Shown here: in pieces, positions 9,680 to 17,515 of the stretch | How positions within the stretch are numbered: the stretch's first letter is position 1 | How the letters are laid out: every line of letters begins with the position of its first letter | Source: Phreatobacter sp. | GTDB lineage: Bacteria; Pseudomonadota; Alphaproteobacteria; Rhizobiales; Phreatobacteraceae | Direction of reading: 5' to 3' | Length of the DNA stretch: 64,000 nt | Assembly: GCF_030691135.1 (NCBI RefSeq) | Contig: NZ_JAUYFA010000092.1 | Span: 1 to 64,000 of the forward strand | The notes under the pieces: model-generated | The model's database searches: none | What the model was told of the DNA's origin: nothing | What the model saw: the letters and a program-made list of their open reading frames with translations, nothing else | Program-made: the position numbers and the translations under genes

Positions 9680-10111
9680 TCAGGCGTTCATCACGTAGTC
9701 CTTGAGGGCGTTATGCTCGCGCTCGATCTCCGAGAGCCGCCGTTTCACCACGTCGCCGATGGAGATGATGCCGACGAGCCGGCCGTCTTCGACGACGGGC
9801 AGGTGGCGGAACTTGCCGTTGGTCATGCTCTCCATGAGCTGTCCAAGGGAGTCCTGTTCGGCGCAGGTGGTCACCTTGCGCGTCATGGTTTCGTCCACCG
9901 AGCGGTCGAGGGCCCGCGCGCCATGTTCCGACAGCGAGCGGACGATGTCGCGTTCGGACAGGATGCCAGCCACGGTATGGCCCGCTCCCGTGACCACGAC
10001 GGCACCGATCCGCTTTTCGGCGAGCAGGTTGGCGGCAGCCGCCAGCGTCGCGTCGGGAGCGATCGTGGCGACCGCCCTGCCCTTGGCGTCCAGAATGCTC
10101 TTCACGTTCAT
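9680..10111 (-). CDS. Tandem CBS-domain protein
   Basis: A 143-residue protein made of two CBS modules: residues 1-60 (VKSILDAKGRAVATIAPDAT, GILSERDIVRSLSE) and 75-130 (VDETMTRKVTTCAEQDSL, RHLPVVEDGRLVGIISIGDVV). Such pairs bind adenosyl nucleotides and act as energy or redox sensors; here there is no attached effector domain. GGAGG precedes the ATG at 10111, deciding this start over a longer frame to 10207. It is convergent with the patatin gene, with nine bases between the stops. Confidence 0.92.
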   Translation of the reverse strand: MNVKSILDAKGRAVATIAPDATLAAAANLLAEKRIGAVVVTGAGHTVAGILSERDIVRSLSEHGARALDRSVDETMTRKVTTCAEQDSLGQLMESMTNGKFRHLPVVEDGRLVGIISIGDVVKRRLSEIEREHNALKDYVMNA

Positions 10112-10241
10112 GATCTGCCTCCGGTCGCGGCGGGACGCCCGTCGCGGGCAGCCCCGCCTTGTCATACCACGGTTGCCCGGACCCGAAGTATTCGCCTTGC
10201 TCGGCATGAAGACAAGACGGCAGGTGTGCAGCGCAACACTG

Positions 10242-11066
10242 TCAGCCGGCGCGCACCGGATCGAAGAAGCGGAACAGGAAAAGTCCCGCCGCGAAGCCTG
10301 CGAGATGAGCCTGCCAGGCGATCTGGCCCTCGAATCCCGGCATCGGCAGGTTGATCGCGCCGAAGGCGACGTTGACCGCGATCCACACCACGATCATCCC
10401 CATCACCGGCCCGTTGCGGACCATGGCGGTAAGCCCGAGCGCCGGGACCCGGAAGGCATCCTCGCCGCTGGCCCGCATCGGACTCAGCGGGCCGCCCGCC
10501 TGGAAGACGAAACGCAGGGCGGCGGCCGTGAAGCCGGACACGGCGGCCGACGCACCGATCACCGGCACGAAGGCGGTCCCGACCGCCATGAGGTGACCGA
10601 CGGCGCCCGCCGCCGCGGTCACCGCGAAGAACACCAGGCTTCGCAGCGTCCCGAAGCGACGCGCCACGGCCGACCCGAAGACCGCCAGCCAGAGGACGTT
10701 GACGGCCAGATGCGTCCAGTCGGCATGCAGGAAGCCGTAGGTCACGAAGGTCCACACATCCCCCGCCGCCCCACCGGGGAACCAGGTGCCGGCAAGCGAC
10801 GGCTCGAACCGGGCCGGGATGAAGGCGAAGGTGAGCAGCACCTCGCGGTCCGCATCATCGCTCAAGAGGAAGATGCGGGCCGCGTGAATGGCGATCATCG
10901 CCAGGCTGAGCGCGGTCACCACTCCGGGAATGTTGAGGATCGGTTCGCGTTCGGACAAGGAGAACTGCCGGGGGATCGCCTGCGGGAAGGTCTCACTAGA
11001 GCCAAGGCGACCCCCGTGTCGAGAGCCGGCGGGGCGCGCGACGGACCGCAGGACCACACCGGGCAC
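10242..11066 (-). CDS. Rhomboid-family intramembrane serine protease
   Basis: A membrane protein with six or more helices and rhomboid features: EREPILNIPGVVTAL at the N-terminus, the first-loop histidine in YGFLHADWTHLAVNVLWL, the catalytic serine in VIGASAAVSGFTAAALRF, and the catalytic histidine in IAWQAHLAGFAAGLFLFRF. The start is uncertain: the longest frame begins with a GTG at 11066, but a hairpin with a U-run on the same strand ends at 11076, so translation may begin further in, for example at the TTG before SEREPI. Confidence 0.85.
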   Translation of the reverse strand: MPGVVLRSVARPAGSRHGGRLGSSETFPQAIPRQFSLSEREPILNIPGVVTALSLAMIAIHAARIFLLSDDADREVLLTFAFIPARFEPSLAGTWFPGGAAGDVWTFVTYGFLHADWTHLAVNVLWLAVFGSAVARRFGTLRSLVFFAVTAAAGAVGHLMAVGTAFVPVIGASAAVSGFTAAALRFVFQAGGPLSPMRASGEDAFRVPALGLTAMVRNGPVMGMIVVWIAVNVAFGAINLPMPGFEGQIAWQAHLAGFAAGLFLFRFFDPVRAG

Positions 11067-11075
11067 CGCAAGGAC

Positions 11076-11200
11076 AAAAAAAGGGGGAGATCTTGCGATC
11101 TCCCCCGGCGGGAACGTGGGGAATGGCGAACCATTCCCGATAGGTCACGTCTCCATCTCCTCTTGTCCCCGGAGATATGCCTGAAGTCGTGCGGTCGGCC
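11076..11200 (-). ncRNA. Candidate structured small RNA ending in intrinsic terminator
   Basis: Reading the minus strand, two perfect hairpins lie next to each other. GGGAATGG closes on CCATTCCC over a UUCG loop (11119-11138). GGGGGAGATC closes on GATCTCCCCC over a GCAA loop (11083-11106) and is followed by seven U (11082-11076). UUCG and GNRA loops occur only in this reading direction. No protein-coding gene ends just upstream on this strand, so the terminator probably closes a short RNA; the 5' end near 11200 is a guess. An AGGAGA-rich stretch precedes the hairpins. It occupies the gap between rhomboid and PAS genes. Confidence 0.55.
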
Positions 11201-11412
11201 GGGAGTCAAGACCGGCGTCCCGAATTCGTGGAACGACTGAACCGAACCACACGCCGTGCGCCGCCTGCAATCGAAAGCGTTTCTTAACCCTAACGCGGAA
11301 ACGAACCGTTAACTCCGCCCGCCCCGCCGGGTCATGGCACAGGCGGTGCTGATCCCGTCTCGATCCTTCGCATCCGGGCATTTTCCGTCCCGGATCGGCA
11401 CAGACGAGGCCC

Positions 11413-12015
11413 ATGATGAACAATGCCGCCAGCAGCACCCTCTTCGCCCACTGGGACCAGCTGCGTGCCGGCCGACCGGCTCCCGATCGCACGGAAATCG
11501 ACCCCCGCGCGATCGCTCCGATTCTCGGCGATACGTTCATCCTGGAAACCGACCACAGCGGCAGCCTCGTCTACCGTCTCGCCGGTTCCAGGGCCTGCAC
11601 GCTCTTTGCACGGGAACTGAAGGGCGCCGGCTTCCTCGACGCCTTCACCACGGAAGCACGCAAGACGGTGATCCGTACCCTGGGCGATGCGCTGGCGGCC
11701 CCTTCGGGAATGATGATGAGCCTCACCGCTACCAGCACGGCCGGGCGCAGCGTGGTGCTCGAGGCCGTCCTCCTGCCGCTCGTCCATCGCGGCCGCCTCG
11801 GAGCGCGTCTGATCGGCGCCGTCAGCGCCGCCGACGCGCCCTACTGGGTCGGTCGCGACGATCTCGCCCGTATCGAGGTCGTGTCAGTCCGCCTGCTCTG
11901 GCCCGCCTGGCAGGGCCCGGCCGAGATCGCAGCGGCGGCCCCCGTACAGCCGAACACCGCCGCCTTTCCCACACGTCCGGTGCTGCGTATCATTCAGGGC
12001 GGCAATGTGGCCTGA
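11413..12015 (+). CDS. PAS domain protein, PAS_5 family
   Basis: A 200-residue soluble protein resembling the alphaproteobacterial PAS_5 group: LFAHWDQLRAGRPAPDRTEIDPRAI, ILGDTFILETD, YRLAGSRACTLFARELKG, then FLDAF and a PxxHRGR-like LVHRGRLGARLIGA. These proteins are a lone PAS-like sensor fold without kinase or cyclase output; the role is not established. It starts MMNNAASS after a weak ribosome-binding region. The C-terminal tail ends RIIQGGNVA, typical of the group. Confidence 0.82.
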   Translation: MMNNAASSTLFAHWDQLRAGRPAPDRTEIDPRAIAPILGDTFILETDHSGSLVYRLAGSRACTLFARELKGAGFLDAFTTEARKTVIRTLGDALAAPSGMMMSLTATSTAGRSVVLEAVLLPLVHRGRLGARLIGAVSAADAPYWVGRDDLARIEVVSVRLLWPAWQGPAEIAAAAPVQPNTAAFPTRPVLRIIQGGNVA

Positions 12016-12088
12016 TGAGGCGCTTTGCAACACTGCGTTAACGCTCACCCGTTAATCTTTGGCGCATCGTCCTCCAACCCCGCAAAAC

Positions 12089-12748
12089 ATGTCAGCGCTC
12101 GCGAAAGTCCTGTCCGCACCGTCGTCGGAAGAGAACCGTCGCTTCCAGCGCGTCCGGGTGGATGTACTGGGCCGCTTCATGTTGTCGGACCGGCGCGAAT
12201 TCCCCTGCCAGGTCGTCGACATGTCCCCGGGCGGCGCCGCCGTCGTCGCCCCCGTGGTCGGCAAGCTCGGTGAGCGCGTCATCGCCTATCTCGACCATGT
12301 CGGCCGAATCGAGGGCATGATCGTCCGCGTCACCGAGACCGGCTTCTCGATGACCATCGAGGCCTCGCTCCGCAAGCGCGACAAGCTCGCCGACCAGTTG
12401 ACCTGGCTCGCCAACCGCCAGATTCTCGGGCTGCCCGAGGATCGCCGGCACGAGCGTGTCATTCCGCGCAACCCCTTCACCACCATCACCACGCCGCTCG
12501 GCGAGAAGGTGCCGGTGCGCGTCCTCGACATCTCGCTGTCGGGCGCGGCGATCGGCGGCGCCGAAGACCTCAAGCCCGGCGACGTCGTCCAGATCTCCCG
12601 CACCATGGCGCGCGTCGTGCGCGTGCTGGAACGCGGCGTCGCCATCGAGTTCTCAGGCCAGCAGCCGATCGAGACCATCCTCGCCCTCGGCCAGGAACTC
12701 GGCGCCGACCTCAAGGCGCATGAAGAGCCCGTGAGCTTCGCCCGCTGA
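12089..12748 (+). CDS. Tandem PilZ-domain protein
   Basis: A 219-residue protein with two PilZ domains, the c-di-GMP receptor fold. The first has RRFQRVRVDVLGRF near residue 18 and DMSPGGAAVVAP; the second has RRHERVIPRNPF near residue 130 and LDISLSGAAIGGA. Both therefore keep an arginine-rich start and a D-x-S-x-x-G core, so both might bind the nucleotide. The MSALAK start at 12089 is chosen by family resemblance. No effector domain is attached; such proteins usually act on motility or envelope machinery. Confidence 0.9.
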   Translation: MSALAKVLSAPSSEENRRFQRVRVDVLGRFMLSDRREFPCQVVDMSPGGAAVVAPVVGKLGERVIAYLDHVGRIEGMIVRVTETGFSMTIEASLRKRDKLADQLTWLANRQILGLPEDRRHERVIPRNPFTTITTPLGEKVPVRVLDISLSGAAIGGAEDLKPGDVVQISRTMARVVRVLERGVAIEFSGQQPIETILALGQELGADLKAHEEPVSFAR

Positions 12749-12925
12749 ACGGGCACGCCGGGCGTCACCACCCTTTTCCGCTGGGTCAACGAACCCGTTT
12801 CCGGCTGCCCGTGCGGCAGCGACTGCCGACGTGCTGAAACGGCGGTTAACGGCGAAGCGGCGCCCGGCCCCGGCGCCTTCACACTTGCAGGCTTCAAAGA
12901 CCGCACGAGCGCGAAGCCGCCCGCA

Positions 12926-12953
12926 GAAAATCCGCTGAAACGAGCGGATTTTC
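12926..12953 (+). terminator. Hairpin in the 12749-13129 intergenic stretch
   Basis: An 11-base perfect stem (GAAAATCCGCT with AGCGGATTTTC) over a six-base loop, followed by TTGCCTTTTC. It lies 178 bases after the PilZ stop and could end that transcript; its A- and T-rich stem ends would let it work in both directions. Nothing else with coding or RNA character is seen in this 381-base gap, apart from scattered TTAA words near 12845 and 13024. Confidence 0.5.
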
Positions 12954-13129
12954 TTGCCTTTTCAATGGATTGCAGCGCGCCCCGGATTCCTGCCGTCAAG
13001 TCACAGGGTAAATCCACACCCCGTTAAACTGAACGAGTGGTGACGCAAACCCGTCGTCTTTCACCGTTTCATTTCAGCGCGCCGCAAAGCCCGCCTGTCA
13101 GTGTCCCGCCATCGACGGAGGGACACGTC

Positions 13130-13771
13130 ATGAACGGCCAGACGACCTGGTGGAGGGTGAAGACGAGGAGCGCCATGACGGGCGCTCTGGTGCTCGGCCT
13201 CGTCGCCGCGATGCCGGTCTTCGAAGCCGCGGCTGGCGATCGCCTCGCCTTCCTGAACGAACAGGGCGCGTCGACGGCGCCCATCGGCTGGCGGCAGTTC
13301 TGCCGGGACTTTCCCGCCGAATGCCGGGACCGGCCGCGCGGGGTCGATCTGGTGCGTGCCGATCGCCACAGCTGGGCGACGCTGATCCGCATCAATGCTC
13401 ATGTGAACACCGCCATCGAGCCGGTCACGGACATCGAACAATATGGCACCGAGGAGCGCTGGACCTATCCGACCTCCGGGCGCGGCGACTGTGAGGATTA
13501 CGTACTTCTGAAGAAGAAGCTGCTCATCGAGGCCGGGTTCCCCGCCAGCGCCCTGCTCATCACCGTCGTCCGCGACCGTCAGGGCGACGGCCACGCGATC
13601 CTCACCGTTCGGACCGACCGCGGCGATTACATTCTCGACAACGAGACGAGCGACATCCGCCTCTGGAACCAGACCGGCTACCGCTTCATCAAGCGGCAGG
13701 CCTCCCACGACCCCAATCACTGGGTGACCGTCGGACCGGGCCGCGCGCCCGCCGCCGTCGCCACCCGCTAA
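13130..13771 (+). CDS. Periplasmic transglutaminase-like cysteine peptidase
   Basis: A 213-residue exported protein of the bacterial transglutaminase-like cysteine proteinase (BTLCP) family. It has a signal peptide (MTGALVLGLVAAMPVFEAAAG). The catalytic cysteine is in GRGDCEDYVLLKKKLL near residue 123, the histidine in DGHAILTVRTDRGDY, and the aspartate in YILDNETSDIRLW. LapG-like relatives cleave adhesins under c-di-GMP control, but no LapD or adhesin gene is visible here, so the substrate is unknown. The MNGQTTWW start at 13130 follows GGAGGGACAC. Confidence 0.9.
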   Translation: MNGQTTWWRVKTRSAMTGALVLGLVAAMPVFEAAAGDRLAFLNEQGASTAPIGWRQFCRDFPAECRDRPRGVDLVRADRHSWATLIRINAHVNTAIEPVTDIEQYGTEERWTYPTSGRGDCEDYVLLKKKLLIEAGFPASALLITVVRDRQGDGHAILTVRTDRGDYILDNETSDIRLWNQTGYRFIKRQASHDPNHWVTVGPGRAPAAVATR

Positions 13772-13833
13772 TCGAGTTTCGCGTCCTCGGTCACGTCCCA
13801 CCCCTCCCCGTCCCCAGACCGGGTTCGCGAACA

Positions 13834-13876
13834 GACGGCCGGTACCTCAGAACGAGGGCCGGCCGTCACCTTTTTT
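13834..13876 (+). terminator. Intrinsic terminator after the transglutaminase-like gene
   Basis: A nine-base stem (GACGGCCGG at 13834 with CCGGCCGTC at 13859) followed by ACC and six T. It lies 63 bases after the stop codon of the plus-strand peptidase gene and just before the convergent isomerase gene. Confidence 0.75.
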
Positions 13877-13886
13877 GGCGTTCGAT

Positions 13887-14492
13887 TCAGGCAGCGCTGG
13901 CTTTCAGCGCCCATGCCACGGCCTCTTCGATCCGGTCGTTGCCCCAGAACAGCTCCCCGTCGGCGGTGACCATGCTCGGCGCGCCGAACAGGCCCCTGGC
14001 CTTGGCCTCCTCGGTGGTCGCCCGCAGCGCCTGTTTCACCGGGTCCGATCCGGCCGCAATGATCGCGGTCGCTGGCTCGACACCGGCTGCCGTCAGCGCC
14101 CGGCCCAGAACCTCGGGATCGGCGATCGACAGGCCCTCGCCGAATTCAAAGCGATAAAGCGCGCGCGAGAAGGCGGCACGCCTGCCGTCGTCCGGCAGGG
14201 ACGTGGCGATGCGCGCGGCGGTGAGGCTGTTCTGCGGAAAGGGATCGGGTTTCGTGAACGGCAGGCCCATGGTCGCCGTGATCCGCTCCAGATCCCGCCA
14301 CATGTACCGCCCCTTGGCCGGGATCAGGTTGAACGGCGAGGTGGTCCAGCCGGCTTCGGCGAAGATCGGCCCCAGCAGGAACGGCCGCCAGCGCACGGTG
14401 ACGCCGGCCTCGGCCGCGACCTCCTCGACCCGCAGCGCCGCGGGGTAGGAATAGGTCGAGGCGAATTCATAGAAGAAGTCGACGGTGGCCAT
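13887..14492 (-). CDS. 2-hydroxychromene-2-carboxylate isomerase-like, DsbA-fold
   Basis: A 201-residue cytoplasmic enzyme of the kappa-GST/HCCA isomerase group, which uses glutathione to isomerise aromatic ring-cleavage intermediates. Visible features are DFFYEFASTYSYPAALR with the active-site serine near residue 12, RWRPFLLGPIFAEAGW, KGRYMWRDLERI, and GLFGAPSMVTADGELFWGNDR near the C-terminus. The ATG at 14492 (MATVDFFYEF) is chosen. It lies five bases after the carbonic anhydrase gene on the same strand. No naphthalene genes are nearby, so the substrate is uncertain. Confidence 0.88.
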   Translation of the reverse strand: MATVDFFYEFASTYSYPAALRVEEVAAEAGVTVRWRPFLLGPIFAEAGWTTSPFNLIPAKGRYMWRDLERITATMGLPFTKPDPFPQNSLTAARIATSLPDDGRRAAFSRALYRFEFGEGLSIADPEVLGRALTAAGVEPATAIIAAGSDPVKQALRATTEEAKARGLFGAPSMVTADGELFWGNDRIEEAVAWALKASAA

Positions 14493-14497
14493 GGCGC

Positions 14498-15028
14498 TCA
14501 GCCCACCGGCTTGAGGCCGGCCTTGAAGCGCCGCGCGTTCTTCACATAGCTGGCGGCCGACAGCTTCAGCCGGGCGATGGCGGCCTCGTCGAGCGTTCGC
14601 ACGGCGCGTGCCGGCGATCCGACGATGAGCGAATTGTCGGGAAATTCCTTGCCTTCGGTGACGAGGGAATTGGCCCCGACCAGACAATTGTTGCCGATCT
14701 TAGCATTGTTGAGGATCGTCGAGCCCATGCCGATCAGCGTGTTGTCGCCGATGGTGCAGCCGTGCAGGATCACCTTGTGGCCGATGGTGCAGCCGGTCCC
14801 GATCGTCATCGGCGCGCCGGGATCGGTATGCAGCATGCACATTTCCTGGATATTGGTGCCCTCGCCGATGGCGATCAGCTCATTGTCGCCGCGGATCACA
14901 GCGCCGAACCAGATGCCGACATCGGCGCCGATCTCGACCTTGCCGATGACATGAGCGTCGGGCGCGACGAAGACGCGGTCGCCCTCGGGCAGGATCGGCT
15001 GGATACCGTCGATGGCATAGATGGGCAT
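14498..15028 (-). CDS. Gamma-class carbonic anhydrase family protein
   Basis: A 176-residue left-handed beta-helix protein of hexapeptide repeats. Residues matching the Cam/CaiE/YrdA group are IWFGAVIRGD, the histidine in MLHTDPGAPM, and two more in IGHKVILHGCTIGD, giving a complete three-histidine metal site. C-terminal LIVGSPARAVRTL fits the group. GGAGGACGCC precedes the ATG at 15028. Many relatives show no measurable hydratase activity, so the enzyme activity is an inference. Confidence 0.92.
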   Translation of the reverse strand: MPIYAIDGIQPILPEGDRVFVAPDAHVIGKVEIGADVGIWFGAVIRGDNELIAIGEGTNIQEMCMLHTDPGAPMTIGTGCTIGHKVILHGCTIGDNTLIGMGSTILNNAKIGNNCLVGANSLVTEGKEFPDNSLIVGSPARAVRTLDEAAIARLKLSAASYVKNARRFKAGLKPVG

Positions 15029-15109
15029 GGCGTCCTCCGCGCGTGTCGCCAAGGACCTATCGCACGGCGCCGGCCGGCTTGAGAAGTCGGCGGAACGGGC
15101 CAGGCGGCC

Positions 15110-15616
15110 TTACGGCGCCCGGCGGAAATCCATCACCCAGTTGGTCTCGAAACTCGCCCCGCCATCGGCGGAGAAGGCCTGTTCCCAGCGCGCCGACTGG
15201 GCGGTCAGGCCGGACCAGAGAAAGCGCACCCTGACCGGCCGGTCCTGCCAGGTGTCGTCGCCGACAAAGGTCCCGACACCGTCGGCGAAACGGCCGTGGA
15301 CGGGCGAACCAATGGCGCCATCACGCGCGTCGAGCCACCAGATCGACCATTGCCGCCGCGCCGCGTCGAAGGCGCGGATGCTCAGCGCGCGGTAGCTGCC
15401 GCCGGGAAGATGCAGGATGTTGTCGTCGACATTGCCGGCACCACCGAGCACGGGAAGCGCGGCGCAGGTGCCGCCGAATTCCTCCCATCGGGTATCGGCC
15501 GACAGCCGCGTCCGCAGGCGCCGGTGATGCACAGTCCAGGTGCCCATCAGGAAATCGAAGTCGCGGCGTCCGTCGCCGGCCTCCATCGCAACGCGATCGC
15601 TTCGGCTGCAGGTCAT
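15110..15616 (-). CDS. Conserved hypothetical protein, DUF1579-like
   Basis: A 168-residue soluble protein opening with DFDFLMGTWTVHHRRLR, followed by WEEFGGTCAALPVLGGAGNVDD and ending with GASFETNWVMDFRRA. This is the pattern of small calycin/lipocalin-like conserved proteins annotated near DUF1579 in alphaproteobacteria. GGGAGG lies before the ATG. No catalytic residues can be named, and function is unknown. Confidence 0.7.
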   Translation of the reverse strand: MTCSRSDRVAMEAGDGRRDFDFLMGTWTVHHRRLRTRLSADTRWEEFGGTCAALPVLGGAGNVDDNILHLPGGSYRALSIRAFDAARRQWSIWWLDARDGAIGSPVHGRFADGVGTFVGDDTWQDRPVRVRFLWSGLTAQSARWEQAFSADGGASFETNWVMDFRRAP

Positions 15617-15692
15617 GGCCCCCTCCCGTGTTGGTGACGGGACGAGGATGCGCCGGGGCCGTGTCAGGAGATGTCAGGTGCGTGTCGGGCGA

Positions 15693-16013
15693 TCACAGGC
15701 CGAAGGCATGCAGGACCATGGTCAGCACGCGGCCGGACATCAGGCTCCAGATCAGCGCCACCAGCGTCGCGAGGAAGACGAACTCGAACCGGCGATTCTC
15801 GATGCGGCGGCCGCGGATCGTGTTGCGCACGATGATGGCGGGGGCGGCGAAGGCGAGGAAGGGAATCGCCAGAACCGCAGCGGCGCCTCCGCTCTGCAAC
15901 AGGCGGAAACTCGCGGGCTTGGCGGCGAGAGCCCGGTAGATCGCCACGAGAAGTCCGGAAATCGCAAAGCCCAGCGCGAGCGAGTGGAGAAGCTGGAGGC
16001 TGACCTGAGACAT
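15693..16013 (-). CDS. Small membrane protein, DUF6949-like
   Basis: A 106-residue protein with three hydrophobic segments (LALGFAISGLLVAIYRAL, GGAAAVLAIPFLAFAAPAIIV, FVFLATLVALIWSLMSGRV). The middle RNTIRGRRIENRRFEFVFLATL resembles the Rhizobiales-restricted DUF6949 family; this name is from memory and tentative. Two CtrA-type sites lie 61 and 94 bases upstream of its ATG. Function is unknown. Confidence 0.72.
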   Translation of the reverse strand: MSQVSLQLLHSLALGFAISGLLVAIYRALAAKPASFRLLQSGGAAAVLAIPFLAFAAPAIIVRNTIRGRRIENRRFEFVFLATLVALIWSLMSGRVLTMVLHAFGL

Positions 16014-16073
16014 GACGCGGAACCCGATGGGACACGAGGGCGATCCGCCCTCGTCCCAATCGGTACCGCGTCG

Positions 16074-16088
16074 TTAGGATTTTGTTAA
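16074..16088 (+). promoter_or_regulatory. CtrA-type binding site TTAG-N7-TTAA
   Basis: The motif TTAG, seven bases, TTAA lies 61 bases upstream of the DUF6949-like gene. It differs by one base from the full CtrA consensus TTAA-N7-TTAA. A perfect copy follows at 16107. Binding is inferred from the motif only. Confidence 0.5.
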
Positions 16089-16106
16089 GAGGTCAGGCCG
16101 ATTTCC

Positions 16107-16121
16107 TTAAGGAAGGGTTAA
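16107..16121 (+). promoter_or_regulatory. Perfect CtrA-type binding site TTAA-N7-TTAA
   Basis: TTAA, seven bases GGAAGGG, TTAA, exactly the cell-cycle regulator CtrA consensus. It lies between the DUF3126 stop and the DUF6949-like start, 94 bases upstream of the latter, with the related copy at 16074 closer in. Confidence 0.55.
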
Positions 16122-16135
16122 CCGGCCAGCCCGGC

Positions 16136-16351
16136 TCACACCTCTTCGAGGTCGATATCGAGGATGGAGATGGTGACCGTGTAGGAGGTCTCCCCGTCGT
16201 CCACGTCCTTGTAGAGCGTGCCGATCTGCTCGTCGCCGATCATCACCTCGACCATCTCCTTGCGGCGCATGTTGGGCTGCAGCTTGATCGTCTGGTTGGC
16301 GAACTTGCGGCGCAGGTAGTCCTGAATCTTGGTGATCTCGGTCCGGTCCAC
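16136..16351 (-). CDS. DUF3126 family protein
   Basis: A 71-residue protein typical of Rhizobiales: TEITKIQDYLRRKFANQTIKL, RRKEMVEVMIGDEQIGTLYKD, VDDGETSYTVTISILDIDLEE. It is small, acidic and soluble, probably a compact alpha/beta fold. The start codon is GTG at 16351, supported by GGGAGG nine bases upstream. Function is not known. Confidence 0.9.
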   Translation of the reverse strand: MDRTEITKIQDYLRRKFANQTIKLQPNMRRKEMVEVMIGDEQIGTLYKDVDDGETSYTVTISILDIDLEEV

Positions 16352-16460
16352 GGGCGACCTCCCTTGTTTCGCTGGTTGCGCCGTGTGCCATGGCCGGGGT
16401 GGTCAAGTCAAAGCCGCCGCGCCGCGGCCCGCCGTCCGGCGGCTCGAAGCGGCGGCGGGA

Positions 16461-17270
16461 TCAGCCCCCTGCGGACCGCCGGGCCGGGATGACGATCTCC
16501 GACGTCTCGCAGAGGTTCTGGCGGGTCAGCGTCACGGTATCGGTCTCTTCGGGGTCGAAACCGGCCCGCACGTCGAAGAGGCAAGCGCCACCGCGCGGAA
16601 CGCGGCCCGTGTAGACGTCACCGGCCTCCATCATCCAGATGCCGAGAAGATCGCCCTGCGGCTGCCGTGCCCCGGCCGGGGAAACACGCAGAACCGCGAC
16701 ACGCTGCGCGGTGCGGTTGACCACCCGGAACAGCGCGACGCCGTCCCGGGTCGGCAGCGCGGCGCGCTCGGCGGAAGCCTCCTCCGCCGTGATCTCGACC
16801 TTCTCCTGGGCGCAGAAATCGTGGTCGAGCCGGACGAACTCCCGCCCCAGAGCGAAGGTGACGCGGACGTCGTAGCGGCAGTCCGTGCCGTTGGCGCGCC
16901 ACCGCATCCAGGCCCGCGGGTTCAGCGTCTCGCGCGCCAGACGGTTCGGCCCCCAGGAAGTCGCACCGGCCGGGGCGAACTGGATCACCAGCGCCTTGAC
17001 CTCCGTCTTGTTCTCGAAGGCGAGGGAGACCTGCCGGCTGCGGAGCGGGCTGGCGGGCCGATTGAGAAGCTGGTCGACCTCCTGGCCCACCGTCGGGCGG
17101 CCGGGGGCGGCGCGCCGGTCGGCGTCGGGCACCTGGGACAGCGCCCTGTCGATCTCCTGGCCGATGGAGGGCGGCAGGCCGGGGACCGACTGCGCTGCCG
17201 CTATCCCGCCGGGCAGCAGGGCGACGAAAGCGAAGGCGGCGAGCGGCAGGCGGCTGGTCTGGCGGTTCAT
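16461..17270 (-). CDS. Secreted protein with two copies of a cysteine-pair domain, unknown function
   Basis: A 269-residue exported protein with a signal peptide (LPLAAFAFVALLPGGIAAAQS). After a linker with two IGQEIDRAL / VGQEVDQLL-like repeats, it contains two homologous domains of about 75 residues. Copy 1 has FENKTEVKALVIQFAPAGA, DCRYDVRVTF, DFCAQEKVEI; copy 2 has FRVVNRTAQRVAVLRVSPAGA, ACLFDVRAGF, NLCETSEIVI. Each has two cysteines, suggesting one disulfide per domain. I do not recognise a named family. The MNRQTSR start at 17270 fits the signal peptide. Confidence 0.75.
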   Translation of the reverse strand: MNRQTSRLPLAAFAFVALLPGGIAAAQSVPGLPPSIGQEIDRALSQVPDADRRAAPGRPTVGQEVDQLLNRPASPLRSRQVSLAFENKTEVKALVIQFAPAGATSWGPNRLARETLNPRAWMRWRANGTDCRYDVRVTFALGREFVRLDHDFCAQEKVEITAEEASAERAALPTRDGVALFRVVNRTAQRVAVLRVSPAGARQPQGDLLGIWMMEAGDVYTGRVPRGGACLFDVRAGFDPEETDTVTLTRQNLCETSEIVIPARRSAGG

Positions 17271-17403
17271 GGCGGGGTCCCCTTGGTGAGTGGCCCCTCC
17301 TCTAGAGGGCCGGCGCTGCACGACCGTGGCGGCTGCCTTGCCCTCCCGTTTCCATTGCTTCACCCGTGTTGCAGGGCGCGAACAGTGCAACTTGGACGGC
17401 GAA

Positions 17404-17447
17404 GCTGAATCGGAATCGCAGGATGAACCGCAGGCTGAATCGGAATC
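17404..17447. repeat. Short 30-bp-period direct repeat
   Basis: GCTGAATCGGAATC occurs at 17404 and again at 17434, with a related, degenerate 15-base unit between and further variants to about 17490. It lies between the secreted-protein gene and the alpha/beta hydrolase. There are too few copies and no uniform spacers, so it is not a CRISPR array. Confidence 0.6.
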
Positions 17448-17515
17448 TGAACATCAGCCGCACGAAGGAAGCGTCTGAATCGACTCGGAAAACCGTCACG
17501 CGACGGGAGCGACGC

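Noticed and set aside
11145-11540. 131-residue minus-strand frame upstream of the RNA candidate
   Set aside because: It overlaps the start of the PAS_5 gene on the other strand and has no ribosome-binding site or recognisable domain, so the terminator at 11076 probably does not belong to it.
12038-12056. CtrA site upstream of the PilZ gene (two TTAA words)
   Set aside because: The spacing is ten bases, not seven.
17404-17490. CRISPR array
   Set aside because: Repeats are 14 bases, only two good copies, with no uniform spacers and no cas genes.
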